Shown piece by piece: positions 18,282 to 27,743 of a stretch of 64,000 nt of DNA. Source of the DNA: Laspinema olomoucense D3b (GTDB lineage: Bacteria > Cyanobacteriota > Cyanobacteriia > Cyanobacteriales > Laspinemataceae); the NCBI RefSeq assembly GCF_025370785.1, contig NZ_JAMXFA010000016.1, forward strand, positions 1-64,000, in the 5' to 3' direction. Numbering within the stretch: the stretch's first letter is position 1; every line of letters starts with the position of its first letter. The notes beneath the pieces were generated by a model, which was given only the letters and a program-made list of their open reading frames with translations, was not told the DNA's origin and did not search any database. Position numbers and translations under genes: made by a program.

Positions 18282-18509
18282 GGTTCAGCAACCTTAGTCT
18301 GTGACGGTGGGGGGCTTTTCCAGGCTTTGACTGGGTTCTTAGTGTCCGGGTCCCCGATGGAGAGCGTACCTGGGGATCTGCCCCGCTCCGGAGTGGGTTA
18401 CTATTGAGAGCATACTGAGGGAGTTTTTCTTCTAACATTACCGCTTACACTACAATATCTATCGAACTGACCCTGTTACAATCTTCCTACCTTTTCCCCC
18501 TAATTCTCC

Positions 18510-20408
18510 ATGACAGACACCGTTCTTGATGTTCGCAATCTGCAAGTCCAATTTTTCACCGAAGGAAGACCCATTAAAGCGGTTGACCAAATTTCCTTTA
18601 AAGTCCAACGCGGCCAAACTGTGGGTATCGTTGGGGAGTCGGGTTCCGGGAAATCCGTCACCTCCCTGGCGGTAATGGGATTAGTACCGACTCCGGGACG
18701 GATTTCCGGGGGCGAAATTTGGTTTCGAGGAACTCAGGACGAAGAACCCATCGATTTATTGGCCCTACCTCGCCGAGTGAAACAGCAGTATCGCGGCGGT
18801 AAAATTTCGATGATTTTTCAGGAACCTATGAGTTCTCTGAACCCGGTTTATAACATCGGATTTCAGCTTACTGAAGCGATTTTGTTGCATCATCAAGTAT
18901 CAGAATCTGAGGCCAGAAGACGGGCGATCGCTGCTTTACAAGAGGTGAAGTTGTTGCCGAGTGATCCAGAGTTGCGCGCACAGGTGAACTTACCTGAAAC
19001 GGCAACGGAACGGGAAATTATGCAACAGGTGAATCAGCAAAAATTGGCGATTTTGAAGCGCTATCCCCATGAATTGTCTGGGGGTCAAATTCAGCGGGTA
19101 ATGATTGCAATGGCGATTTCTTGTGACCCCACGTTGCTGATTGCGGATGAACCGACAACGGCCTTGGATGTGACAGTCCAGGCGAGAATCCTGGAATTAA
19201 TGCGGGATTTGCGCGATCGCCGGGGAATGTCCATGATGTTTATTACCCATGACCTTGGGGTGATTGCGGAAATCGCCGATCAAGTGGCGGTGATGTACCA
19301 AGGTAAAATTGTCGAACAGGGTTCGGTTCTACAAATTTTTTCTAATCCCCAACATCCATATACAAAAGGTTTACTCGCTTGTCGTCCCCGTCCCGATCGC
19401 CGGTTAATTTATCTGCCGACAGTCTCGGATTTTATGGAAGTGGTCACCAATGCCAGTGGCGATCGCGAGATTCGGGAAAAATACAGGGAAACTAACGATT
19501 CACCGGATGGGATAACAAACATCCAAGAAGTCAGTGAGGCGGACATGGAAAAACGGTTAACTGACTTACAGCAAAAGTCCCCTCTGCTAGAAGTTCGGAA
19601 CCTAGAAGTCGCTTTTCCCGTGCGCGGTATCTTTGGAGAAACCCAACGGTATATGATGGCGGTGAATGGGGTTTCTTTTGAAGTGTATCCGGGAGAAACC
19701 TTGGGATTGGTGGGAGAATCCGGTTGTGGTAAAACCACCCTCGCTCGCACCTTATTAAGATTAATTGAACCCACTGCCGGGAACGTGTTATTTGAAGGGC
19801 AAGATGTCGGCAAACTTGAAGGAAGAAGGTTGAGACAAGTGCGCCGAGAAATGCAAATTGTCTTTCAAAATCCCTTTAGTTCCCTCAACCCTCGAATGAG
19901 CATTGGGAACTTAGTCATGGAACCGTTAAAAATTCATGGAGTGGGAGAGAACTCACGCCAGCAACGAGAGCGATCGGCCTATTTATTAGAACGAGTGGGA
20001 TTAAATGCGGAATTAATGAATCGCTATCCCCATGAGTTTTCCGGAGGTCAACGCCAACGGATTTGTATTGCTAGAGCATTAGCGCTGAATCCAAAGTTTA
20101 TTATTTGCGATGAATCGGTTTCCGCCTTAGATGTATCGGTACAGGCGCAGGTGCTGAATTTGTTAAAAGAATTACAGGACGAGTTTAAACTCACCTATAT
20201 TTTCATCTCCCATGATTTGAGTGTGGTCAAGTTTATGAGCGATCGCATTCTGGTCATGAATAAAGGCCAAGTAGAAGAAGTCGGTCCCGCTGAAAGCATC
20301 TACACCAACCCCCAACAAGACTACACGCGATCGCTCATCGCCTCTATCCCCACCGGCACCCTCGATCGCATCCAAGAACAACAAGCACAGCGGCAGGTGT
20401 CGGCGTAG
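18510..20408 (+). CDS. ABC transporter ATPase with two fused nucleotide-binding domains (Dpp/Opp type)
   Basis: The 632-residue protein carries two oligopeptide-transporter ATPase domains in one chain, like a DppD-DppF or GsiA/YejF fusion. Domain 1 (to about 300) has Walker A GESGSGKS at 42-49, signature LSGGQIQRVMIAMAI and Walker B LLIADEPTTALD. Domain 2 (from about 355) has GESGCGKTTLA near 402, signature FSGGQRQRICIARAL and FIICDESVSALD. Both keep the C-terminal NP-type extension (NPQHPYTKGLL and NPQQDYTRSLI). It powers uptake of peptides or similar solutes at the inner membrane. Permeases and binding protein are not adjacent, so they must lie elsewhere. Confidence 0.95.
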   Translation: MTDTVLDVRNLQVQFFTEGRPIKAVDQISFKVQRGQTVGIVGESGSGKSVTSLAVMGLVPTPGRISGGEIWFRGTQDEEPIDLLALPRRVKQQYRGGKISMIFQEPMSSLNPVYNIGFQLTEAILLHHQVSESEARRRAIAALQEVKLLPSDPELRAQVNLPETATEREIMQQVNQQKLAILKRYPHELSGGQIQRVMIAMAISCDPTLLIADEPTTALDVTVQARILELMRDLRDRRGMSMMFITHDLGVIAEIADQVAVMYQGKIVEQGSVLQIFSNPQHPYTKGLLACRPRPDRRLIYLPTVSDFMEVVTNASGDREIREKYRETNDSPDGITNIQEVSEADMEKRLTDLQQKSPLLEVRNLEVAFPVRGIFGETQRYMMAVNGVSFEVYPGETLGLVGESGCGKTTLARTLLRLIEPTAGNVLFEGQDVGKLEGRRLRQVRREMQIVFQNPFSSLNPRMSIGNLVMEPLKIHGVGENSRQQRERSAYLLERVGLNAELMNRYPHEFSGGQRQRICIARALALNPKFIICDESVSALDVSVQAQVLNLLKELQDEFKLTYIFISHDLSVVKFMSDRILVMNKGQVEEVGPAESIYTNPQQDYTRSLIASIPTGTLDRIQEQQAQRQVSA

Positions 20409-20418
20409 TTTGGGGGTC

Positions 20419-20461
20419 ATGGGTCATTTGTCATTTGTCATTGGTCATTGGTCATTTGTCA
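20419..20461. repeat. TCATTGG/TCATTTG heptamer cluster
   Basis: About six consecutive heptamers of the TCATTGG or TCATTTG kind follow the ABC ATPase stop. The same unit recurs at 32636-32726 and 61618-61650. Confidence 0.85.
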
Positions 20462-20511
20462 GGGGTCCTGGGTTGATGGAGGGGATGAGGAAGATGGGGG
20501 TCTTCTCTTTC

Positions 20512-20572
20512 GTAGTAACGCCTTCAGGCGTTATCACTGTTTGTAGTAACGCCTGAAGGGGTTACTACAAAC
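20512..20572. repeat. GTAGTAACGCCTTCAGGCGTTA-type palindromic repeats
   Basis: Two units, one direct (GTAGTAACGCCTTCAGGCG) and one with opposite arms (GTAGTAACGCCTGAAGG...TTACTAC), lie between convergent genes. Relatives occur at 61674-61695 and 62980-63119. Each can fold into a hairpin. Confidence 0.85.
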
Positions 20573-20585
20573 AGGGGAAACATCC

Positions 20586-21323
20586 TTACTGGCGGAGGGC
20601 AGTTTTCATAGAAATCCAGGCGAAGTGGGGTAATGCTAACATCCGTCGCCAGCGCCAGGGTTCTTGATAGAGACGGTAGGCCCACTCCATCTGGAGGCGT
20701 TGTAACCAGACGGGTGCTCGCTCTTTTTGACCTGACCAAATATCGAAACTACCGCCAACTCCTACCCAAATCGCTTCGGGACATAAATGGCGATTTTCTC
20801 GAATCCAAAACTCTTGTCGGGGAACCCCTAATCCGACTAAAATCAATCGGGGTTGCAGTTGTTGAAGTCGTGCTTTGAATGCTGGTTCATCCTCTGGAGA
20901 CAGGTATCCGTCCTGAGTTCCGGCGATCGCCAATCCCGGTAACTCCCCTTGCCATCGCTTCGCCGCTATCTCAGCAATTCCCGGTTTTCCCCCAAAGAAA
21001 AAGGTGGAACACTCCTCCCCCAAATCCCCCGCTAATTGCACCAAGGACTCCGCCAGTTCAATTCCCGGACAGCGCTGGATTTTGCGACCTCTGACCAGAA
21101 AGTAAAACACCACTCCGGCACCATCGGGAATCACCAAATCCGCCTGATGAATCACCGCAGCAAGGTCCAGATTTTCTAGCGCTTGCATGGCCATTTCCGC
21201 ATTCAGCGTCACCACATGAGTACCCTGGCGTTGCTGCAACCGTGACTGTAACCAGTCTCGATAGTGAGCGGTAATATGAACCGGCAGTCCCAATACAGAA
21301 AATTTTTGCAACACCTGTAACAT
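20586..21323 (-). CDS. WecG/TagA/CpsF family glycosyltransferase
   Basis: The 245-residue protein has the family blocks VTLNAEMAMQALENLDLAAVIHQADLVIPDGAGVVF at about 39-75, FFFGGKPGIAEIAA near 113, DGYLSPEDEP near 140, and LILVGLGVPRQEFWI followed by WVGVGGSFDIWSG near 175-195. These GT26 enzymes add N-acetylmannosamine-type sugars to lipid-linked intermediates of cell-wall or exopolysaccharide synthesis. Length is standard. It is not clustered with other polysaccharide genes here. Confidence 0.94.
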   Translation of the reverse strand: MLQVLQKFSVLGLPVHITAHYRDWLQSRLQQRQGTHVVTLNAEMAMQALENLDLAAVIHQADLVIPDGAGVVFYFLVRGRKIQRCPGIELAESLVQLAGDLGEECSTFFFGGKPGIAEIAAKRWQGELPGLAIAGTQDGYLSPEDEPAFKARLQQLQPRLILVGLGVPRQEFWIRENRHLCPEAIWVGVGGSFDIWSGQKERAPVWLQRLQMEWAYRLYQEPWRWRRMLALPHFAWISMKTALRQ

Positions 21324-21665
21324 AACCCTTTTGTTTTTAGAACCTTACTTCCAGCTTGCTAACGCCTCAGCTTATTCTTGACGAAATTTGATTTTAATTA
21401 TATTTTAATTTTATTAAGTAACTGCACAGAATTAAAGTCAAAATGAGACCTCTTCCCCCCAATCCCCTTACCTACAAGGGGAAGGGGTGTCGGGGGGAAG
21501 AGGTCGCTTTTATAAAAATTACGGATAATAAGGTGCGCGCTTATTTATAAAAATTGGCCTCAAAGCGCCCGGATATTCTCTAGGCGGGGTAAAAGCCCCT
21601 CGGGCCACCGGGGATAACCCCCCACTGAGCCAAATCTTACCGTTTCGTCAACTCCAAACTACCTC
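21324..21665. other. Intergenic region with a strong inverted repeat
   Basis: This divergent gap of 342 bases contains a nested inverted repeat (listed separately) and a short GC-rich element around 21575-21610 resembling the GGCGGGG/CCCCGCC hairpin at 25094. It must also hold promoters for both flanking genes; I cannot place them with confidence. Confidence 0.5.
21447..21505. repeat. Nested perfect inverted repeat
   Basis: Outer arms GACCTCTTCCCCCC and GGGGGGAAGAGGTC match over 14 bases; an inner pair CCCCTT/AAGGGG lies inside. It resembles a short miniature element or a structured RNA hairpin. There is no T tract for a terminator. Confidence 0.85.
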
Positions 21666-24600
21666 ATGAGCCTGACCTCGAACGAACGTCAAACCCGATT
21701 AGACTATTACTATCACCAGATCCAGTCCCTCATTCTCGTTCGCCAAAATCCGATTACAGGACTGTTACCCGCTTCTACCGCCATTAACGCCCACGGGGAC
21801 TATACCGATGCCTGGGTGCGAGACAATGTTTATAGCATTCTCGCCGTCTGGGGGTTGGCCCTCGCCTATCGCAAAATGGATGATTCCCAAGGACGCACTT
21901 ATGAGTTAGAACATAGTGTGGTGAAGTTGATGCGGGGATTGCTGTTTTGTATGATGCGACAAGCAGACAAGGTAGAACGGTTCAAAGAAACCCAATCTCT
22001 GCTGGATTGTCTGCACGCCAAATTCGATACCCATACGGGAGATACAGTAGTTGGCGATAATGAGTGGGGACATCTCCAACTTGATGCAACTTCAATCTTT
22101 TTGTTGATGTTAGCTCAAATGTCTGTTTCCGGGTTATCCATCATTTATACGGTGGATGAAGTTAATTTTATTCAGAACTTGGTCTATTATATAGGACGAG
22201 CTTATCGCACTCCTGATTACGGAATCTGGGAACGGGGGAATAAAATTAATAAAGGCAATCCGGAGTTAAATGCCTCTTCCATTGGCATGGCCCTCGCGGC
22301 GTTAGAAGCGATTAATGGAGTGAATCTGTTTGGGGTCAAAGGGTCCCAAAGTTCGGTGATTCATGTCCTGGCGGATGAAATTGCCCGTGCAAGACAGACG
22401 TTAGAATCGATTCTACCTCGGGAATCGAGTTCTAAGGAAGTGGATGCGGCGTTGTTGAGTATTATCACGTTTCCGGCTTTTGCGATCGAGGATGGTCCAT
22501 TATGCGATCGCACTAAACAGAAAGTTATCAATAAATTACAAGGGAAATACGGCTGCAAGCGGTTTTTGCGCGATGGACATCAAACGGTTTTGGAAGACCC
22601 TGGGCGCTTGCATTACGAACCCTGGGAACTGAAACAGTTTGAACATATTGAATGTGAGTGGCCGCTATTTTTTACTTACCTGTTCCTAGATGGCATCTTT
22701 CGAGGCGATCGCACCCAAACGCAAGAGTATAAAGAACGCCTCAACTCCCTAGTTGTGGAATCCTACGGATTAAAACTCCTTCCTGAATTATATTACGTTC
22801 CCGCCGACAAGGTAGAAGCCGAACGTGCTAATCCCCAGACTCAACCGCGTCTCCCCAATGAAAATCTCCCCTTAGTCTGGGCGCAAAGCCTCTATTTCCT
22901 GGGCCTGATGCTCGATGAAGGATTGCTAGACCGAGGGGATATCGACCCATTAGGACGTCGCCGCACCCTTGCCGGACGCCGCAAACCTGTGGTGCAAATC
23001 GCCCTGCTTGCAGAAGATGAAGACCTGCAAACCGAACTCGCCTATCATGGTATCGCCACCCAAACCCCGGCAGAAGTCGAACCGATCCAAGTGCGACAAG
23101 CGCGAGACCTCTCCGGGGTGTATCGGCAAATTGGCCGCAACGATAAATTAGGGCTAACGGGACGCCCCATGCGCCGCTTGCGAAGTCTCACAACTTCTAA
23201 TATTTTTCGGATTCGTGGCGAAACAATTGTCTTTTTGCCGTCCTTTTTAAACCAGCAAGAGTTTTATCTCACATTGGATTATCACTTTTTAGTGTCAAAT
23301 ATCAAGGGTGAACTGGCCTATATCCATCGCCATTGGTGGCGGTATCCTCAAATTGGGGGTCATGGGGTAGGACGTCCGACGGTAACTTTGCTGCTGACTC
23401 ATGCGATGTTAGAAACCGACGGCAGTAGTAAGGGATTTCTCCCGGCATTGCTGGAACTGATGAAAGAATTGCGGGACGGGGACTGTGAAGGGACGCCGGT
23501 GAAGTTGGGACGACTCAATCAATTGATGCTCACCGGCAGCATTGAGCGGATTGATGTTCTCCATGAATTTCAGTTTAGTGAGAATCCGGTACAAAATGCG
23601 GCCCCCGCTTGTTATTTTTTGGCTTACGATGCCGAAAAAAATGGGCCTTTGAATCACACCCAGGAGTTCATGCTAGAGAGTGAAACCGATCCGGCGTTGT
23701 TGCTGGATAGTTTGCGCGCCTCTTGTAATTTGTATGAGCAAATCGAACTGTTGCATAGCCTGTATCGATTGCGTGGATTAGAGTTTGAGACGGGACTGGC
23801 AGGACCCGGACGCCGAGTGACGGTGGCGGATTTGCTGAATGAAGTCTATTTTAAGGCGGGAACAGGGAAGGCGATCGGGGATTGTGCGATCGCCGGAAGT
23901 ACCAAAAGAAAGACTCTCAGAACCGAGGCGAATAGCACAGAGAATGACACCGAAAAGCAGATTCATTGGTCCGTCGTCCGTCGTGCAGCGGGGTTGTTGA
24001 ACAAAGTAGATATTGGGTTATCCGATGCGGTGACAGATATCCTCGTCCGGCAAAAGCAGATTACTGTCGGGAAAGCTTATACTGAGGCATCCCTGATTTC
24101 TCGCCCGATGTCCTATACAGAAATTGTGGACAAAATTCGGCTGTTTTGCGGAGAAGACATTCGCGATCGCGTCTTGACTCAAGAGATTTTACTCTATCTG
24201 GGGTTATTAATCAAAGCCGAACCGGACTTATTTGATGGATTGCTCACCCTGCGCGTGAGTTACTTAATCTTGCTGATTACCAGTGAACTTGCCAAGGAAT
24301 TGAACCTCACCCAAGATGAAGCTTATGAACGGGTGATGGAATTAAGTCCCTTTGAAATTAATACCCGGTTGCGGGAAGTCTTAAAAGGATATGCGGGGAT
24401 GAATAAACTCCTGAAAAAACAAGAATCCCTGCACGTCCAACAGCAGGAACAGGAGATTGAATGGGTGGTGCTTCCTTCCCCCAATGAAACCGAAGAAAGC
24501 TCGGTAAATTGGCAGCGCAGCCGACAGTTAGAAGGGGCGGCAGGACGAGTTCCCACCGAGTTTTATCCTCGGGTTTGGCAAGTCATGCAACATTGTAAAG

Positions 24601-25016
24601 GATTAGTCATAGGGGATAAATTAGAGCGGCGCAACCGCTTAGATAGCGAGTTGATTTTAGCAGAAATGACTCCTGGGGAAAAGAATTTTGCCCTGCGCGT
24701 GGAACATCTGCTGAATAAAATTCCGGCACCGGAATACCGACAGGTTAATATTGAAACCTTGATGGAACTTGCAGAAATTTGCGATCGCAACCCCGATTTG
24801 CAGATTCAGGAATATATAGTCTTGGATGTCTTAATTGGTCATGCCGTGCGATTAGCCTGGATTGAAAATCATCCGGAACGAAGCGATTTCTATGATGAAG
24901 ATAAAGCATTAGCATGGCCATCATTTTACAATACATCCCCCTATGTTTGCGCTAGTTTCATCGTCAAAGCATTCCGCTACTTGACAAAATTTGGCCAAGC
25001 GATCGCCGTCGGCTAA
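21666..25016 (+). CDS. GH15-like/phosphorylase-kinase alpha-beta-like large protein
   Basis: This 1116-residue protein is one of the longest here. Its N-terminal half resembles the (alpha/alpha)6 barrel of family 15 glucoamylase-like proteins and the alpha and beta subunits of eukaryotic phosphorylase kinase: LIL...RQNPITGLLPAS, HGDYTDAWVRDNVYSILAVW at about 42-60, and DNEWGHLQLDATSIFLLMLAQM near 135-155. Later parts (YFKAGTGKAIGDCAI, LQIQEYIVLDVLIGHAVR) match the long C-terminal region of the same family. The function of the cyanobacterial members is not settled; a role in glycogen or glucan metabolism is an inference from the fold. No signal peptide or membrane helix is seen. Confidence 0.85.
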   Translation: MSLTSNERQTRLDYYYHQIQSLILVRQNPITGLLPASTAINAHGDYTDAWVRDNVYSILAVWGLALAYRKMDDSQGRTYELEHSVVKLMRGLLFCMMRQADKVERFKETQSLLDCLHAKFDTHTGDTVVGDNEWGHLQLDATSIFLLMLAQMSVSGLSIIYTVDEVNFIQNLVYYIGRAYRTPDYGIWERGNKINKGNPELNASSIGMALAALEAINGVNLFGVKGSQSSVIHVLADEIARARQTLESILPRESSSKEVDAALLSIITFPAFAIEDGPLCDRTKQKVINKLQGKYGCKRFLRDGHQTVLEDPGRLHYEPWELKQFEHIECEWPLFFTYLFLDGIFRGDRTQTQEYKERLNSLVVESYGLKLLPELYYVPADKVEAERANPQTQPRLPNENLPLVWAQSLYFLGLMLDEGLLDRGDIDPLGRRRTLAGRRKPVVQIALLAEDEDLQTELAYHGIATQTPAEVEPIQVRQARDLSGVYRQIGRNDKLGLTGRPMRRLRSLTTSNIFRIRGETIVFLPSFLNQQEFYLTLDYHFLVSNIKGELAYIHRHWWRYPQIGGHGVGRPTVTLLLTHAMLETDGSSKGFLPALLELMKELRDGDCEGTPVKLGRLNQLMLTGSIERIDVLHEFQFSENPVQNAAPACYFLAYDAEKNGPLNHTQEFMLESETDPALLLDSLRASCNLYEQIELLHSLYRLRGLEFETGLAGPGRRVTVADLLNEVYFKAGTGKAIGDCAIAGSTKRKTLRTEANSTENDTEKQIHWSVVRRAAGLLNKVDIGLSDAVTDILVRQKQITVGKAYTEASLISRPMSYTEIVDKIRLFCGEDIRDRVLTQEILLYLGLLIKAEPDLFDGLLTLRVSYLILLITSELAKELNLTQDEAYERVMELSPFEINTRLREVLKGYAGMNKLLKKQESLHVQQQEQEIEWVVLPSPNETEESSVNWQRSRQLEGAAGRVPTEFYPRVWQVMQHCKGLVIGDKLERRNRLDSELILAEMTPGEKNFALRVEHLLNKIPAPEYRQVNIETLMELAEICDRNPDLQIQEYIVLDVLIGHAVRLAWIENHPERSDFYDEDKALAWPSFYNTSPYVCASFIVKAFRYLTKFGQAIAVG

Positions 25017-25093
25017 TTCAACTCGGATAACAGGTTCAAAAACCGGGTTCCTCATAAAGTCTTGAGTCGGTTTTAACCGAATGCAAGCTATTA

Positions 25094-25114
25094 GGCGGGG
25101 TTTAAAGCCCCGCC
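25094..25114. terminator. GC-rich hairpin between convergent genes
   Basis: GGCGGGG and CCCCGCC pair around a TTTAAAG loop in the 104-base gap between the GH15-like gene and a convergent Uma2 gene. A bidirectional terminator is possible, although the T tract is poor; the same sequence style recurs near 21580, so it may be a dispersed repeat. Confidence 0.4.
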
Positions 25115-25120
25115 GGTTCT

Positions 25121-25810
25121 TCACTCCGCTGAAAACTGCGCCAAACGCTGCACAAATTCTTGATGTTCTGTTGTCTGTAACCCTTGCTGAACAACCGCTA
25201 CCACCTCCACCACATTCCGCTGACGTAAGGCTTCCACCGACAACCATAAACCGGGAAACACTTGCGATCGCAAAATCCCTTGTTCATCCGGAACTAGGGA
25301 AACATATCGACCTTCTTCTAATATAAACCAATCCAGTTTATTCTCATAAATTTGCCAGACAATATATTCTTGAACCCCATTCCGTTGATAGGCATTCAGC
25401 TTATCATTCAAGTCATAACTGGCACTAGACGCCGCAATTTCCACAATCAATTCTGGCGACCCTTCAATATAGTCATCTTCACTAATCCAAGAATTGCCTC
25501 CAACTGCCGGTTCCAGGCGTAATAAAGCATCCGGTTGCGGCTCATTCTCCTCATCTAAGCGAACCGTCGGCTCAATTTGGGGGTCTACACCGGGCGTTCC
25601 TGTCCAATAAGCACTCAACCAAGCCATAATCAGCGCATGGGGTCTGCCATGCCGATTTGAACGAACGGGGGATGCCACAAACACAACTCCTTCAACTAAT
25701 TCAGCTTTGGTAATATCCGGTGCAGCATGATAGCGATGCTCAAACTCATCCCGAGTCAGGCGATCGCCACTTTCTAAAGGGGGAGTATTCCGCACAGAAA
25801 TAGTAGTCAT
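25121..25810 (-). CDS. Uma2 family (DUF820) putative restriction endonuclease
   Basis: The 229-residue protein fits Uma2: a start with LTRDEFEHRYHAAPDITKAELVEGVVFVASPV, then the PD-(D/E)XK core QPDALLRLEP near 108, GSPELIVEIAASSASYDLNDKLNAYQRNGVQEYIVW near 130-165, and a strand-rich C-terminus (WFILEEGRYVSLVPDEQGILRS). The catalytic D, E and following conserved residues are present. Uma2 genes are greatly expanded in cyanobacteria; their biological role is unclear. This is one of four copies in the window. Confidence 0.93.
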   Translation of the reverse strand: MTTISVRNTPPLESGDRLTRDEFEHRYHAAPDITKAELVEGVVFVASPVRSNRHGRPHALIMAWLSAYWTGTPGVDPQIEPTVRLDEENEPQPDALLRLEPAVGGNSWISEDDYIEGSPELIVEIAASSASYDLNDKLNAYQRNGVQEYIVWQIYENKLDWFILEEGRYVSLVPDEQGILRSQVFPGLWLSVEALRQRNVVEVVAVVQQGLQTTEHQEFVQRLAQFSAE

Positions 25811-25966
25811 GGGCGTACAATGAGACGTTAGGCTATATCCATTTTATAGCAGGTTTCTATCCATTGGCCTATTTTGGTGAAAAGAATTAGGCTCATCACT
25901 CCGGCGGAGAGCTTGACCCCAATAGAGCGAGCTAGATACTCGCTCTATATCCCCTTCATCCCTCAC

Positions 25967-27433
25967 CTAGGAACGTTTTAAAGCGGATTTATACACCTGC
26001 TCATTCACTGTTGCCGACTCAAACAAATCAACTATAGGATGCGGATAATCCTTGCCAATTTCCACCCCAAATCGCTGTTGTTCTACCAGCAATAACTTCC
26101 AAGGTTCATGCACTTTAGCTGCTGGAACCTTTGCCAACTCGGGTAACCAATGCTTCACATACTCCCCCTCGGGGTCATAATCTTTAGATTGCTTTATAAT
26201 ATTAAAAAAGCGAAACCCCCGGGCATCATTCCCCACCCCAGCAGTGTAATTCCAATTCCCCCAATTGCTACAAACATCATAATCAATCAGCAGGGACTCA
26301 AACCATTCTGCTCCCATTTGCCAATTGATACCGAGGTTTTTAGTCAAGAAACTGGCGACATTTTGTCTACCTCGATTGGACATAAATCCAGTCGCTGCCA
26401 GTTCGCGCATATTGGCATCAACGAGAGGGAATCCTGTTTTTCCTTGTTGCCAAAGGGTAAAATTTTGCCAATCTTCTTGCCAGGGAATGGGTATGCCTTG
26501 TAATCCGGATTTACGGAAGATGGCATTACCATGTTTGGCACAAATGAACCGGAAGTAATCTCGCCAGAGTAACTCGAAAATTAGCCAGTAAGTGGAATCA
26601 TTTTTGATGCGTTGGTTTTCATAATTTTGGACTTGTTGATAAATGTAGCGGGGGGAGAGGCAACCCAAGGATAACCAGGGGGAAAATTTGGAGGAATAAT
26701 CAGAACCCAGCATTCCGTTACGGGTTTCTTTGTAGGTTCGCAGGCGATCGCCTGTCCAAATATAGTCCTCCAATCGGGCAATTCCGGCGCTTTCTCCTCC
26801 GGTAAAGGGGATCACACCTTGGGAGGCGATCGCCTTTACCTCGACGCCTAATTCGGTTAAGCTGGGTAAGTTCCCTGTCACTATTTCCGGTAATGGCGGC
26901 AACTCGGTAGGGGTGGGAAAGCAGGAATCCGGTGTGGCTGTTTTCTCCACTTGTTTGCGAAAGTGGGTGAACAATTCGGGAATCTTGGGGATATCAAATG
27001 GGAGGCGATCGCAATGATAAAGCGTATGTCCCCAGAAGGATTTGAGGGAAATATCCAACGGGTTTACAGCTTGAGACAGTGCTGTTTCTACCCCAATTTC
27101 TTCCGCTGTGACTTCCTGATAGAAATAAATCGCCGAGGCATTGACTTGTTGGGCAATTTGAGGTAAAATTGATTCAGGTTTTCCAATTTTAATAATTAAG
27201 TTGCTGCCAAGGTTTTGCAGGGATTGACGCAGATTGGCAACACTTTCGAGTAAAAACTGGGCGCGGAATGGGCCAGTTTTTGGAAACCCATAAGTAGTTT
27301 TAGAAAATTGTCGAGGGTCGAAACAATAGATAGGCACAATCGGCGCATGATTTTGGATGGCGCGATACAGCGGTTCGTGATCATGTACGCGCAAATCGTT
27401 GCGATACCAGAGGATTATCGGTTGGGATGTCAT
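25967..27433 (-). CDS. DASH-type cryptochrome/photolyase
   Basis: The 488-residue protein starts IILWYRNDLRVHDHEPLYRAI, the photolyase N-terminal domain that holds the antenna cofactor. The FAD-binding half has TRNGMLGSDYSSKFSPWLSLGCLSPRYIYQQV near 240-270, FELLWRDYFRFICAKHG near 290, and MRELAATGFMSNRGRQNVASFL near 345-365, followed by NWGNWNYTAGVGNDARG. These blocks, especially the SSKFSPWL and NWGNW segments, point to the CRY-DASH branch, which repairs UV dimers in single-stranded DNA or acts in light signalling. It is monocistronic and probably light-linked in function. Confidence 0.94.
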   Translation of the reverse strand: MTSQPIILWYRNDLRVHDHEPLYRAIQNHAPIVPIYCFDPRQFSKTTYGFPKTGPFRAQFLLESVANLRQSLQNLGSNLIIKIGKPESILPQIAQQVNASAIYFYQEVTAEEIGVETALSQAVNPLDISLKSFWGHTLYHCDRLPFDIPKIPELFTHFRKQVEKTATPDSCFPTPTELPPLPEIVTGNLPSLTELGVEVKAIASQGVIPFTGGESAGIARLEDYIWTGDRLRTYKETRNGMLGSDYSSKFSPWLSLGCLSPRYIYQQVQNYENQRIKNDSTYWLIFELLWRDYFRFICAKHGNAIFRKSGLQGIPIPWQEDWQNFTLWQQGKTGFPLVDANMRELAATGFMSNRGRQNVASFLTKNLGINWQMGAEWFESLLIDYDVCSNWGNWNYTAGVGNDARGFRFFNIIKQSKDYDPEGEYVKHWLPELAKVPAAKVHEPWKLLLVEQQRFGVEIGKDYPHPIVDLFESATVNEQVYKSALKRS

Positions 27434-27459
27434 GGTTTGTATATATAGTTAATAACTCT

Positions 27460-27660
27460 CGTGTCATGGCTCTGCCGTGACACGGGCATCTTGCGGCTCT
27501 GCCGCCTGTTACTGGAGGCAAGTCACGAGGACGGGAGGGGGGTACAGGAGGCAGAGCCTCCAATTGTGCGTGACTCGGCTTCAGCCCAGTCACGAGGATA
27601 CGCTGCGGGTACTCTTAGCCCGCGCAGGCGGGCTTCGTCCGTATAGCCTCCGGGCTTGAC
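27460..27660. repeat. MITE-like repeat cluster downstream of ndhD
   Basis: The segment contains CTTGCGGCTCTGCCGCCTG, GGAGGCAGAGCCTCC and TGCGTGACTCGG with CAGTCACGAGGA, all shared with 12807-12905, and then AGCCCGCGCAGGCGGGCTTC with GTCCGTATAGCC, shared with 29390-29517 and, inverted, with 48665-48718. Frames across it are not coding. Confidence 0.8.
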
Positions 27661-27684
27661 GCTGCGGGTAATTGTATAGTGATA

Positions 27685-27714
27685 CAAAAAAAGGCAGTTA
27701 ATTAAAACTGCCTT
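27685..27714 (-). terminator. Rho-independent terminator of ndhD
   Basis: On the minus strand AAGGCAGTT and AACTGCCTT form a nine-base stem around TTAATT, followed by an unbroken T tract. It lies 30 bases after the ndhD stop. Confidence 0.88.
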
Positions 27715-27743
27715 GACTGTAACAGACTAAAATGATGGATAAC

